NCBI RefSeq assembly: GCF_041549525.1
Contig: NZ_CP157456.1
Span: forward strand, 2,542,001-2,606,000
Source: Paenarthrobacter aurescens
Lineage (GTDB): Bacteria; Actinomycetota; Actinomycetes; Actinomycetales; Micrococcaceae
Direction: 5' to 3'
Length of the DNA: 64,000 nucleotides
In this document: one piece after another, positions 49,851-58,321 of the stretch
Layout: each line of letters begins with the position of its first letter
Numbering within the stretch: the stretch's first letter is position 1
Program-made: the position numbers and the translations under genes
Notes under the pieces: model-generated
Database searches by the model: none
Told to the model about the DNA's origin: nothing
The model's input: only the letters and a program-made list of their open reading frames with translations

Positions 49851-49888
49851 GCGACCCGGTGTAACGGTTCAAGTCTATCGGATACGGC

Positions 49889-52800
49889 TCAGGCAGGGAC
49901 AGCTTCGGAAATCTTCACGCTGGAACCGTGCCTTCCCTTGATGACCTGAAGCTGGTTGGTGATTCGCTGCTTCATCTCCGCGACGTGACTGACAAGACCA
50001 ACTACCCGGCCGCCGTCGCGCAGTCCTTCCAGGGCATCCATCACTTGCTCCAAGGACTGGTCATCCAGACTGCCGAAGCCCTCGTCAACAAACAACGTCT
50101 CGATGTCCACACCACCGGCCTCCTGCTGGACAACATCAGCAAGACCCAGTGCCAGGGACAGCGACGCCATGAAAGATTCACCGCCGGATAGCGTCGAAGT
50201 GTCCCGCCGCTGGCCTGTCCACTCGTCCACAACTTCAAGCCCGAGGCCCGATTTTGCACCCCTGGCAGCCTTGGCGTCCGTGTGCTCCAAGGTGTACCTG
50301 CCATCGCTCATGGCCACGAGCCGTTCGGAAGCTGCAATGGCCACCTGTTCCAGCCTTGCTGCCAGGACATAGGTGTTCAGGCTCATCCTGTAGTTGTTAT
50401 CTCCGGATCCCCTGAGAGTGTCCGCGAGTTCGGCCAGCAGATGTGCCCGGCTCCTTGGTTCCCTTCCGGCTTCGGCCAAGGTCCGGTACTCCTTCGCCAA
50501 CCGGGCAACTGTATCCGCGGACTTTCCGGCAAGTCCGGCCGACAATGCCTTGGCCCGAGCGTCATCCGCAGCGTGGGACGCGAGAATCCGTGATTCAGCA
50601 AGTGCAGCCTCCGCCAGCGGAAGTTCACTCCTGGCTGCCTCCTTGGCAGCAAGGACAAGGTCCTCACCGGCAAACAGCTCATCCAGTCGGGACGATTCAG
50701 CCTCGAAATCTGACAGGTCTTTCTCCAGGCCCACAACGTCCGCTGGTGACAGAATCTCACGCCGGGCTTCATCGGCTGTGGTGAATCCGGACTCCGTCAA
50801 GGCTTTTCCAAGGGAAGCGGCCGCGTCTTCACCTGCTTGTTTTGCCTGATCAAGGTGACGCTCTGCATCCACGGCTTCCTGCAGAAGCTTCCGCTCAGCC
50901 GTGAGCGCCTCCAACCGCTCACGCAGGCTTGGGAAGCCCTCCCTCAGGCCGGCAAGTTCTGCTTCGAGGGCATCACACTGCTCTTGCAGCAGCTGAACTG
51001 CCGAAGACGCCTGAGCCGCTGCGTTTGCGGAACCATCATGATCTTGCTGCACCAGCGCGATCCGCTTGCCGAGGGCTTCGTGCCGGGCGCGAAGCTTCTC
51101 CAACTCCTCTGCAGCTTTACGTGCTGCCGCAACAGCTTCCCGGGCGGATGCCCTCTTGGCCCTGGCTTCAGCGGCATCCGTTGAACCACCTTGAGCAACC
51201 AAACCGGCGAGCACCTGCGCTGTGGAGGAAAGCTGCTCAGTGAGGCGCCCAAGAGCTTCCTCGCTTGCCTCAAACCGTTCCTTGGCCGCTTCCTCGTCCT
51301 GTGCGAGGGAGAGGGCTGATTGCACGGCCGCGGCGGGTTGGGGATGCTCTTCGCTTCCACAGACGGCGCAGGGCTGACCGCTCCGGAGCGATGCAGCCAG
51401 CTCCCCGGCTGCATTGGCCAAACGCAGTTCACGGACATCAAGCCATTGTTGGCGAAGGTCCTGCGATGTGCTGCGTGCTTGGAGGTGCTTCCTGGTAATC
51501 CCGTCCAATTCCTCGCTGACGGTGGCGTGACGGGCAACAATCTCCACCAACTCGGCGGCTTCGGCAGCTTCCCGCTCCAATTCCGTGAGTTTGTCAGCCA
51601 AAGGCTCCAGGGGCTGGATTTCCAACTCCACGGTGGAGACGTCCAGGCGCAACTGTTCCAGGACCGAGGCCGACGCCGCAGCGGAAGCCTGGTGATCTGC
51701 CACATCATCACTCATAGTGGCCAGACGGACTGCGATGGCCTCCAAACGCTGTTCATCGGGGAGCCGCGCCTCAAGGACCGCGGAGTTGGCTTTGATGGTT
51801 TCAAGCGCCATGCCCGGGTTTGCCGCCTCCAAGCCCGCTGCTCCGAGCTTCCCGCGGACGCCGGCAACCCGTACTTGGGCGGCTTTCACCTTGCTGGCTG
51901 CAGAATCAACCGCTTCCAGTTGCCCACTGAGAACGGCTGCCCTCCGGTGCTTTGCGAGCATCTCCTTGTTCTCCATGGCCCGGGGTGCTGCCAGCTCAAG
52001 CAGCACACGCCGCTGCGTGGCAGCACTGAGCCGGCCATGCCTCAGGGACTTCTCCTGGGCATCCTGGAATTGTTCCATAAGCCGGGTAGAGACGGACTCT
52101 GCGTTGGCAGCCTCATCCTGCCGGCGCTTCCACTCGGCGAGCACTTCTGCTTCCACTCCGGACAGCCAAGCCTCAGGTTCCTGGCCAGGCTGCGGTTCTG
52201 ACTCCCGCTCTGGCTCCCCCAGAGCAGAAGCGGCAGCTGCAGGAAGATCCAGCTGATCCTGCTCTGCGGCAACCCGGTCCAGCAGCAGCTTCAGTTCCGA
52301 GGCATTGTCCTGCACCGCACGGGTGGCCTCGGCGGCTTGCTGCAGAAGTTGGCGTTCCACCGCTTCAAAACGCTGTGTACCAAACAATTTCTGGAGGAGG
52401 TCCAGGCGGTCGTTGGCTTTGGACCTCAGGAAAGCCGCGAAGTCGCCCTGTGGCAACATGACCACCCGGGTGAACTGCTCCCGGTCCATTCCAAGGACGT
52501 CCGAGAGCTCTGCACCCACCTCATCATTCCTGGAAGACTTCTCTTCCCAACTTCCAGCCACGCGTTCCCTGAGGAGGGTCTTGGCCTGCTGGGTGGTGAA
52601 TCCATTGCGGCCACGGGCGCTGGGCCTGTCCCACGCCGGGGACCGCGTCACTTCAAAATGGCGTCCTCGCGCAGAGAATTCACAGACGACCCGAGGCTCC
52701 ACGCCCGGCGCCGCGTGATCGCTGCGTAGTCGCTTTCCTTCCTGGCGGGCTCCGGGAACGGAGCCGTACAGGGCGAAGCAGATGGCATCGAGAATGCTGG

Positions 52801-52924
52801 TCTTTCCGGCCCCCGTAGCTCCGTTGAGAAGAAATAGACCCTGGGCACTCAAATGGTCAAAGTCAATGTGTTGGGGCGTGGCGAAGGGTCCGAACGCAAC
52901 GATGTCCAAACGGTGAATTCTCAC
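49889..52924 (-). CDS. sbcC: Exonuclease subunit SbcC (SMC-like ATPase)
   Basis: The 1011-residue product is the ATPase of the SbcCD nuclease, which opens DNA hairpins and blocked ends. The N-terminal FLLNGATGAGKTSILDAICFALYG holds Walker A. Long coiled coils, rich in Ala, Glu and Arg, flank a central zinc-hook Cys pair (GQPCAVCGSEEHP, about residue 520). The C-terminus has the signature LSGGESFMASLSLALGLADVV and Walker B ETLFVDEGFGSLDD. The length is typical. ATG 52924 overlaps the sbcD stop by four bases, so sbcD-sbcC are translated as a pair. Confidence 0.95.
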   Translation of the reverse strand: MRIHRLDIVAFGPFATPQHIDFDHLSAQGLFLLNGATGAGKTSILDAICFALYGSVPGARQEGKRLRSDHAAPGVEPRVVCEFSARGRHFEVTRSPAWDRPSARGRNGFTTQQAKTLLRERVAGSWEEKSSRNDEVGAELSDVLGMDREQFTRVVMLPQGDFAAFLRSKANDRLDLLQKLFGTQRFEAVERQLLQQAAEATRAVQDNASELKLLLDRVAAEQDQLDLPAAAASALGEPERESEPQPGQEPEAWLSGVEAEVLAEWKRRQDEAANAESVSTRLMEQFQDAQEKSLRHGRLSAATQRRVLLELAAPRAMENKEMLAKHRRAAVLSGQLEAVDSAASKVKAAQVRVAGVRGKLGAAGLEAANPGMALETIKANSAVLEARLPDEQRLEAIAVRLATMSDDVADHQASAAASASVLEQLRLDVSTVELEIQPLEPLADKLTELEREAAEAAELVEIVARHATVSEELDGITRKHLQARSTSQDLRQQWLDVRELRLANAAGELAASLRSGQPCAVCGSEEHPQPAAAVQSALSLAQDEEAAKERFEASEEALGRLTEQLSSTAQVLAGLVAQGGSTDAAEARAKRASAREAVAAARKAAEELEKLRARHEALGKRIALVQQDHDGSANAAAQASSAVQLLQEQCDALEAELAGLREGFPSLRERLEALTAERKLLQEAVDAERHLDQAKQAGEDAAASLGKALTESGFTTADEARREILSPADVVGLEKDLSDFEAESSRLDELFAGEDLVLAAKEAARSELPLAEAALAESRILASHAADDARAKALSAGLAGKSADTVARLAKEYRTLAEAGREPRSRAHLLAELADTLRGSGDNNYRMSLNTYVLAARLEQVAIAASERLVAMSDGRYTLEHTDAKAARGAKSGLGLEVVDEWTGQRRDTSTLSGGESFMASLSLALGLADVVQQEAGGVDIETLFVDEGFGSLDDQSLEQVMDALEGLRDGGRVVGLVSHVAEMKQRITNQLQVIKGRHGSSVKISEAVPA

Positions 52925-54111
52925 TGTGCGGCCTCCTGCAGGCGGACAGCTTCCAGGGCATCGCGCAGCGCAGCTTCCTCTGCCTCGTTTGCGTCGCGGC
53001 CCCTAACATGTTCCAGGAAGCCGCAGCAGACTCCGAGGTCGTCCTCTGCCGCGGCCAGGCGGTTGCTGTAACTGGTGGAGGTCCGCGCTTGGGCACCTTG
53101 GGGATCGAAGGAGAGCACCAGGGTTTCCGGGAAACGGGCACGCACCCTGTCCATGGCCTGTGCAGGCCGTTGTGCATCCGTGAGGGTGATCTGGCAATAG
53201 GCATTCTCTGCCCATGCATGTTCATCGCTCTCCAGGAGTTCTTCCAGAGTCCCCCGCAGGGTAGCCAGCGCCTTGGGGGCTTCCCAGAGGACTTCTTCAA
53301 CGGCTACCGCGCCGCCGGCATTGAGGTCCACGAGCCATGCACCTTTGTGGTGTTTGGCTTCAGAAAATGAATAGGCCAGGGGCGAACCGGAGTAGCGGAC
53401 ATGAGGGGCCAGCTCCTGCCGCCCATGAAGGTGACCCAGTGCGGTGTAGGCGAAGCCTTCAAAGAGATCCAGCGGAACCGCGCCCAGACCACCTATGCTC
53501 AGGTCCCGTTCGCTTTCTGAGGTGACGCCTCCACTGGCAAAAGTATGTGCGAGGACTACCGGGTAAACCGGACCGGACTCCTGGCGTTTCTGAACATCCT
53601 TACGGATCCGCTCCACGGCTGCCTGGGTGACATCAAAGTGGGTGGCGTTTTCAGCCCCCAACCGCTCAGCGACGAGCCGGGGTTCAAGGTAAGGAATTCC
53701 GTAGATAGCCACATGGCCAAGCCCCGTGCTGCCCTCCTTAGGGTCATTAACCCCCAGAGGGAACAACACGGGTACGTCGAGTTCCTCAACGTGCGTCCTC
53801 AAGTGGACGCCCCCACGTTCGAGCAAGCGCGAGGCGAAGCCCAGCCTGATGGCGGAGTCGTGATTGCCGCTGGTCAAAACCACCGCGGCCCCCGCCTGCG
53901 TGATGCGCACCAAGGCCTCATCAAGAAGTTTGACCACATCCAGCCCGGGCAAAGCGCGATCATAGACGTCCCCGGCAATCAGCACGACGTCAACTGAGGC
54001 GGATTCCACCAGCGCTACCAGCTGGTCCACAAAGTTGCGTTGGGCGTCCAGCATGCCCACGCCGTGAAATGACCGGCCAAGGTGCCAATCGGAAGTGTGA
54101 AGTAACCGCAT
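52921..54111 (-). CDS. sbcD: Exonuclease subunit SbcD (Mre11-like)
   Basis: The 396-residue product is the metallophosphoesterase nuclease partner of SbcC. Phosphoesterase motifs are MRLLHTSDWHLGRSFHG (residues 1-17), VDVVLIAGDVYDRALPG and VVLTSGNHDSAIRLGFAS, then VVLAHTFASGG and YTALGHLHGRQELAPHVRYSGSPLAYSFSE (core ALGHLHGRQ and YSGSPLAYSF), which together give the Mn-binding Asp, His and Asn residues. The C-terminal cap and SbcC-binding region follow. It precedes sbcC and overlaps it by four bases; its start at 54111 is an ATG with no obvious alternative. Confidence 0.95.
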   Translation of the reverse strand: MRLLHTSDWHLGRSFHGVGMLDAQRNFVDQLVALVESASVDVVLIAGDVYDRALPGLDVVKLLDEALVRITQAGAAVVLTSGNHDSAIRLGFASRLLERGGVHLRTHVEELDVPVLFPLGVNDPKEGSTGLGHVAIYGIPYLEPRLVAERLGAENATHFDVTQAAVERIRKDVQKRQESGPVYPVVLAHTFASGGVTSESERDLSIGGLGAVPLDLFEGFAYTALGHLHGRQELAPHVRYSGSPLAYSFSEAKHHKGAWLVDLNAGGAVAVEEVLWEAPKALATLRGTLEELLESDEHAWAENAYCQITLTDAQRPAQAMDRVRARFPETLVLSFDPQGAQARTSTSYSNRLAAAEDDLGVCCGFLEHVRGRDANEAEEAALRDALEAVRLQEAAQ

Positions 54112-54181
54112 ATTCCCAAGTTAACCGCCGGGCACCGACATTAAAGCGCAGGCGAGCCGTCCGTCGTCGAGCCCGTAGGGT

Positions 54182-55114
54182 TTATTTGCCCTTTTTACCG
54201 TCGAAGAAGTCCCTGGCGTCATCATTGACCGGACCAGCTTGCACAGCCCGGGAAGGAACAATGTCAGGTTTTCCAGCGGATTCCTGAACCTCGATCTCCT
54301 CCACCGGATCAATAGTGGCATCGAAGGAATCGTTGACCCCATCGCTGCCACCCAGGACATCCGCAGGCGCAGAAGCTTCAGCGGATGACAGGCCCTGGAA
54401 ACCACGGAAGGCAAGGCCGGCAAGCGCCGCACCCATCAGCGGGGCTACCCAGAAGAGCCACAGACCCTCCACAGCCCAGGATGAACTGAAGAATGCCTGG
54501 GCCGTAGCGCGGGCCGGGTTAAAGGGAAGGTTCCCCAGGACTTGTCCAAGCTGCAGCAGAACCGCCATTGACAAGCCCACAGCGAAGGGCGCCATGGCAG
54601 GTACGGCCCGGCGGCCCGCTGTCGCACCAAGGAACACAGCCACAATGAGCGCTGCACCAAGGACCTCTACCAACAGAACTCCAGCCAGCTGGGTTTGGGC
54701 GGCGGCGTGTTCGCCAAAGCCCGGCGCAACGACGTCGAACGCGGCCCTGGCGTCCTTGAGGACCGGCACCGTGCTCACCACAAAGTAGATCAACGCAGCA
54801 CCAATCACACTGCCGATGATTTGCGCCGCCAGGTAGCCCAAGGCCGCCACGGCCCGGATTCGGCCGGCGATCAGATTGCCCAGGGTGATCACGGGGTTGA
54901 AGTGGCCTCCCGATACATAGCCGAAGGCCAGCATGGCTGCCGTCACTGCAAGGCCGGTCGCAAGAGCTAGAGGCAAGGGGGCGGCGCCAGGATTTGAAAA
55001 GATCCCGACTCCCACAGCAACGACAACAACGAACATCGATCCCAAAGCTTCAGCAGACAGCCGGGCAACGAGTCCCGGCTGGGGTTCTGGTGTGGCCTGT
55101 ACAGATGGGGTCAT
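54182..55114 (-). CDS. MIP-family channel (aquaporin / glycerol facilitator)
   Basis: The 310-residue membrane protein has six helices and two half-helices with both NPA-box equivalents: GGHFNPVITLGNL (NPV instead of NPA) and PFNPARATAQAFF (NPA followed by Arg of the selectivity filter). The first helix is SAEALGSMFVVVVAVGVGIF. A hydrophilic acidic tail of about 65 residues (AEASAPADVLGGSDGVNDSF onward) extends beyond the usual end. Water is the more probable cargo than glycerol because the second box lacks the D of the glycerol facilitators (NPARD). ATG 55114 is chosen; a TTG two codons upstream is possible. Confidence 0.9.
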   Translation of the reverse strand: MTPSVQATPEPQPGLVARLSAEALGSMFVVVVAVGVGIFSNPGAAPLPLALATGLAVTAAMLAFGYVSGGHFNPVITLGNLIAGRIRAVAALGYLAAQIIGSVIGAALIYFVVSTVPVLKDARAAFDVVAPGFGEHAAAQTQLAGVLLVEVLGAALIVAVFLGATAGRRAVPAMAPFAVGLSMAVLLQLGQVLGNLPFNPARATAQAFFSSSWAVEGLWLFWVAPLMGAALAGLAFRGFQGLSSAEASAPADVLGGSDGVNDSFDATIDPVEEIEVQESAGKPDIVPSRAVQAGPVNDDARDFFDGKKGK

Positions 55115-55214
55115 GTCCAATGAGTCCTTACGGTTGGTGTGAATGCCGGCTAACCAGCGTGCGCAGCGCTCTGCCGCCGATGATGGCAGGGCCTGATCTG
55201 AGTTCGGGGCAGTA

Positions 55215-55246
55215 AGTATTTTGTCAGCAATGAGTATCTTGTCAGC
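55215..55246. repeat. 14-bp direct repeats upstream of the aquaporin gene
   Basis: AGTATTTTGTCAGC (55215-55228) and AGTATCTTGTCAGC (55233-55246) match at 13 of 14 positions with an 18-base period, in the 167-base non-coding region between the aquaporin and DUF202 genes. They sit within an outer 8-bp dyad (GGGCAGTA at 55207-55214, TACTGCCC at 55268-55275). The spacing suits two sites for one DNA-binding protein. No regulator gene is adjacent. Confidence 0.5.
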
Positions 55247-55281
55247 GGAGTCTGGACGCTTGCTGAATACTGCCCTTGAGC

Positions 55282-55626
55282 CTATCCTCCCAAAGCAATA
55301 GCTGCCATGGCAGTGGCAGCCAGTCCCACAACAGCCAGCGTGCTGACCAGGATGAGTTGGGCAGATGCTGCCTCGTTACCGGCGTGGAGTTGCCGTGAGC
55401 GAACCCACACTACCGATGCCAGCACAACAGTGGCTGCAGCAGCCATCAGGGCGCAGATCCCCTGGTAATCCAGTCCGGGAAGGCCGGTCATGAGATTGGC
55501 GGTGGAGGGTTCGGACGTCAGCCAACTGCGCCAAATGAAGAGGTCCACCACCACCAGGGAAATCAGAGTCCGGCGCCAGGCCAAGGTGGTGCGTTCGGGC
55601 TGGAGCCCGGGATCGCGCACTTCCAT
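55282..55626 (-). CDS. DUF202-family membrane protein
   Basis: The 114-residue product has three predicted membrane helices and begins DPGLQPERTTLAWRRTLISLVVVDLFIWRSW. The motif PERTTLAWRRT is the DUF202 mark. The function is unknown; members are small integral-membrane proteins often found in pairs. It starts two bases after the stop of the second DUF202 gene, so the two form an operon and may make a heteromer. Confidence 0.85.
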   Translation of the reverse strand: MEVRDPGLQPERTTLAWRRTLISLVVVDLFIWRSWLTSEPSTANLMTGLPGLDYQGICALMAAAATVVLASVVWVRSRQLHAGNEAASAQLILVSTLAVVGLAATAMAAIALGG

Positions 55627-55628
55627 CC

Positions 55629-55985
55629 CTAGCGCGCAACCAGGATCAGCACGGCAAAGGCGAAGGCAGCTACGGCCACCACGATTGTCATGAACAGCAT
55701 GACCCGGGAGAATGGGAGCGCCTGGTCATTGCGCATGGCCGCTTCCATCTGACCCCAGCGGCGGTACGAAAGAACAGCCAGTCCGGCCCCTACAAGCGCG
55801 AGCAGCACACAAAGGATCAGGCGGACGGGTGTGGGAGCTATGTTGGGCGCCAGCTGGTCCACCGCCACCGCGCCTGCGAGCAAGGCCAGGGAAGTGCGGA
55901 TCCAGGCAAGGAAAGTACGTTCGTTGGCGAGAGAGAACCTGTAGTCAGGGGTCTTGCCTGTTCGTCGCCAAGCAGGTTCTCGCAA
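55629..55985 (-). CDS. DUF202-family membrane protein (YidH type)
   Basis: The 118-residue product has three predicted helices and the DUF202 mark FSLANERTFLAWIRTSLALLAGAVAVDQLAP (core LANERTFLAWIRTSLALLAG). The second helix is PVRLILCVLLALVGAGLAVLSY and the third MLFMTIVVAVAAFAFAVLILVAR. I chose TTG 55985, five bases after GGAG; the frame goes on to 56066 but would overlap the divergent ADP-ribosylglycohydrolase start. It is the first gene of a two-gene operon with the other DUF202 gene. Confidence 0.82.
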   Translation of the reverse strand: MREPAWRRTGKTPDYRFSLANERTFLAWIRTSLALLAGAVAVDQLAPNIAPTPVRLILCVLLALVGAGLAVLSYRRWGQMEAAMRNDQALPFSRVMLFMTIVVAVAAFAFAVLILVAR

Positions 55986-56064
55986 AATGTCTCCAGGATT
56001 TCTCAGTTGCCGGCAGCTTCCCCACCATATCAGCGGAGCCCCGCGGGCACGGTAAGTTACTGGC

Positions 56065-57135
56065 ATGAGTGTTGAGCCTAAGACCCCCGCCGTTCCTTCC
56101 TTCGAGTCCCGCGTGTACGGGACACTTTTGGGCGGCGCGCTGGGTGACTCCCTTGGTTATGCGGTGGAGTTCGAGTCCATTGACGCAATTCGCGCCCGCT
56201 ATGGTTCCGCAGGTCTGCTCTCCTTCGGGCAACTCGACGGCGGCAGCCACTTTTCGGACGACACGCAAATGACCCTGTACACCGTTGACGGTCTGGTGGA
56301 AGCCCTCGAATGGGCCAACGACGGCGTAGCAGCGGACGAGATCGCCTGCCTGTGGCTTGCCTACCTGCGATGGCTGGGCACCCAGGATGTTGCTGCTGCT
56401 TCGTCCGCTCCCGTGCCGCAACCCCGCTGGATCGATGCCCAGGAAGTTCTGCACCACCGCCGCGCACCCGGAAACGCGTGCCTGAGCGGATTGGCAACGG
56501 GTCAGATGGGAACAGTGGCACGTCCGGTCAATGCAGATTCCAAGGGCTGCGGTACGGTCATGCGCTCGGCCCCGTTCGGCCTCATCCCGCACATTTCACG
56601 CGAGGCGGTCTACAAGCTGAGCTCTGATGCTTCTTCATTGACCCACGGACACCCTTCAGCACGACTCAGCGCAGCAGCGTTCAGCCTGCTGATCCACAAC
56701 ATCGTGGCCGGAAGCGACATCCGCACGGCTGCGGCCGAGGCCCTTGACTATGTCAACGGCGTCCCTACCAAAGCACCCGAGCTGCCGGAACGCTTGGAGG
56801 CCGCCCTGCAGTTCTCACTGCAACCCACCACGTTGGACCCGGAAAAACTGACCGAAGCGCTTGGTGAAGGCTGGGTTGCCGAGGAGGCACTCGCCGTCGG
56901 ACTTTACGCCGTCCTTGCCACCAGCGGCGGCACGCCGGCGGAACATTTCCGCAACGCCATAACCCTGGCCATCAACCACAGCGGTGACAGCGACTCCACC
57001 GGGTCCATCGCCGGAAACATCCTTGGCGCCTACTACGGCGAGGATTGCCTGCCGGCTGACTGGCTTGAGGCGTTGGAGGCCCCGGAGATTATCCGCGGCA
57101 TGGCTGAGCGGCTCCTTGCCGTGACCACCGGCTAG
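56065..57135 (+). CDS. ADP-ribosylglycohydrolase-family protein (DraG/ARH-like)
   Basis: The 356-residue product has the all-helical ADP-ribosylglycohydrolase fold that removes ADP-ribose from proteins or small molecules using two Mg ions. The metal-binding sequences are LLGGALGDSLGYAVEF (about residues 21-36), HFSDDTQMTLYTVDGLVEAL (DDTQ at 65-68) and NHSGDSDSTGSIAGNILGAYYG. NADSKGCGTVMRSAPFGL is another family segment. All acidic ligands look intact. No ADP-ribosyltransferase gene is seen in the window, so the target is unknown. It is divergent from the DUF202 pair. Confidence 0.92.
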   Translation: MSVEPKTPAVPSFESRVYGTLLGGALGDSLGYAVEFESIDAIRARYGSAGLLSFGQLDGGSHFSDDTQMTLYTVDGLVEALEWANDGVAADEIACLWLAYLRWLGTQDVAAASSAPVPQPRWIDAQEVLHHRRAPGNACLSGLATGQMGTVARPVNADSKGCGTVMRSAPFGLIPHISREAVYKLSSDASSLTHGHPSARLSAAAFSLLIHNIVAGSDIRTAAAEALDYVNGVPTKAPELPERLEAALQFSLQPTTLDPEKLTEALGEGWVAEEALAVGLYAVLATSGGTPAEHFRNAITLAINHSGDSDSTGSIAGNILGAYYGEDCLPADWLEALEAPEIIRGMAERLLAVTTG

Positions 57136-57196
57136 GCAGCCTCCGCGCTCTCTGCGGTATCCGGGCAGCGTGAGGACATCACCTTGCAGACGACGG

Positions 57197-58225
57197 TTAC
57201 GCGCCGCCTACCATTTGCAGGAACTCTCCCTCGGAAACAACCTCGATTTGCTGACCCTTGGCATGGAGTTCCAGGACCCGCTTTGCTTTGCCTGTAAGCC
57301 GGCCGGCACGGAGATCGCCCGCCACGAATCCATCACCCACAATCAGCACAGTAGTCCGTGCAGTGACCCGGCTTTCGGGGCGGGCGCCCATGTCCGCGGC
57401 CCGTGACTTCGCTTCGGGCCTGGTGATGGCCAGGTCCCCGGTGAACACCACGGTCTGGCCGAAGAGCGGGTGGCCGGGTTCCGCAGCCGGGTTTGGCAAC
57501 GGGTTGGGCCCCTCCTCCGGCCAACTCGGGAAGCCGCCGGAAACGCCCAGTGAGCGTTCAAGGCTCCGTTCGGCAGCGCTTGCGGTCCCGCCTGTGAGCG
57601 CGGACATGCCTGCGAGCGCTGACATGGTTGCTTTGGAGAGTCCTTGTGCGGGATCGAAGGCAGGCTGCTTGGGCAGGTTCAATCCCAGGGAAAGGTAGAG
57701 CTCGGCGATGCTGTTGGCGTTGTTTCGCCGGGCAATGTCCACCAGGATGCCGGCGCAGGCGCGGGCATCCTCCGCGGCATCGTGGTGGTTGACCAGGGGA
57801 ACGCCGGCTTCCTCGGCGGCGTAGGGCAGGGAATTGGACACCAGTGAGTAGCAACGGCGCGAGAGCATCACGGTGCACACGTAGTCATAGGCCGGCCCGG
57901 CCAAGCCGGAGACTTCCAGTCCTGAGCGAATAACGCCGAGGTCGAAGGCTGCGTTGTGGGCGGCCAAGATGTCGTTGCCAATGAAGGCGCCGATTTCCGG
58001 AAAGAGTTCCCCGAAGCGGGGGCGGCCTGCTACATCTTCGGCGCGGATGCCGTGGATACGGGTGTTATGGAACTCGAAGTGATCGTGGTTCTCCGGCGGG
58101 CGCATCAGCCAGGAAGCTTCTTCCACTACTACGCCGCCACGGACTTTGCTCAGGCCCACCGAGCACGGCGACCCCCGGAAGCCGTTGGCTGTTTCAAAGT
58201 CGATCGCCGTAAAGTCCAATGCCAC
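57197..58225 (-). CDS. DEDDh 3'-5' exonuclease fused to a BRCT domain
   Basis: The 342-residue product combines two nucleic-acid domains. Residues 1-170 are a DnaQ/epsilon-type exonuclease: FTAIDFETANGFRGSP gives Exo I (Asp9, Glu11), ILAAHNAAFDLGVI gives Exo II, and LVNHHDAAEDARAC gives Exo III with the His of the DEDDh class. After a linker of about 80 residues, a BRCT domain starts near residue 253: PLFGQTVVFTGDLAITRPEAKSRAADMGARPESRVTARTTVLIVGDG (core GQTVVFTGDLAITRPEA). BRCT tails usually bind partners or DNA ends. The likely role is in repair or end trimming rather than replicative proofreading. Confidence 0.92.
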   Translation of the reverse strand: MALDFTAIDFETANGFRGSPCSVGLSKVRGGVVVEEASWLMRPPENHDHFEFHNTRIHGIRAEDVAGRPRFGELFPEIGAFIGNDILAAHNAAFDLGVIRSGLEVSGLAGPAYDYVCTVMLSRRCYSLVSNSLPYAAEEAGVPLVNHHDAAEDARACAGILVDIARRNNANSIAELYLSLGLNLPKQPAFDPAQGLSKATMSALAGMSALTGGTASAAERSLERSLGVSGGFPSWPEEGPNPLPNPAAEPGHPLFGQTVVFTGDLAITRPEAKSRAADMGARPESRVTARTTVLIVGDGFVAGDLRAGRLTGKAKRVLELHAKGQQIEVVSEGEFLQMVGGA

Positions 58226-58242
58226 TGGACAAGGTTACAGCC

Positions 58243-58285
58243 GGAAAAGGCCGCCCCTGCCGATTTCGACGGCGGGGCGGCCCTT
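58243..58285 (-). terminator. Terminator of the GntR-ABC operon
   Basis: On the minus strand, GGCCGCCCC-GCCG pairs with CGGC-GGGGCGGCC, with one bulged T on the plus strand. Together the arms at 58249-58262 and 58270-58282 give 13 bp, and the minus strand ends in CCTTTTCC. It lies about 40 bases after the stop of the permease gene at 58322. Confidence 0.75.
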
Positions 58286-58321
58286 CCAGCCTGCATTGTG
58301 GCCAACGCGACATGTGGTGGC

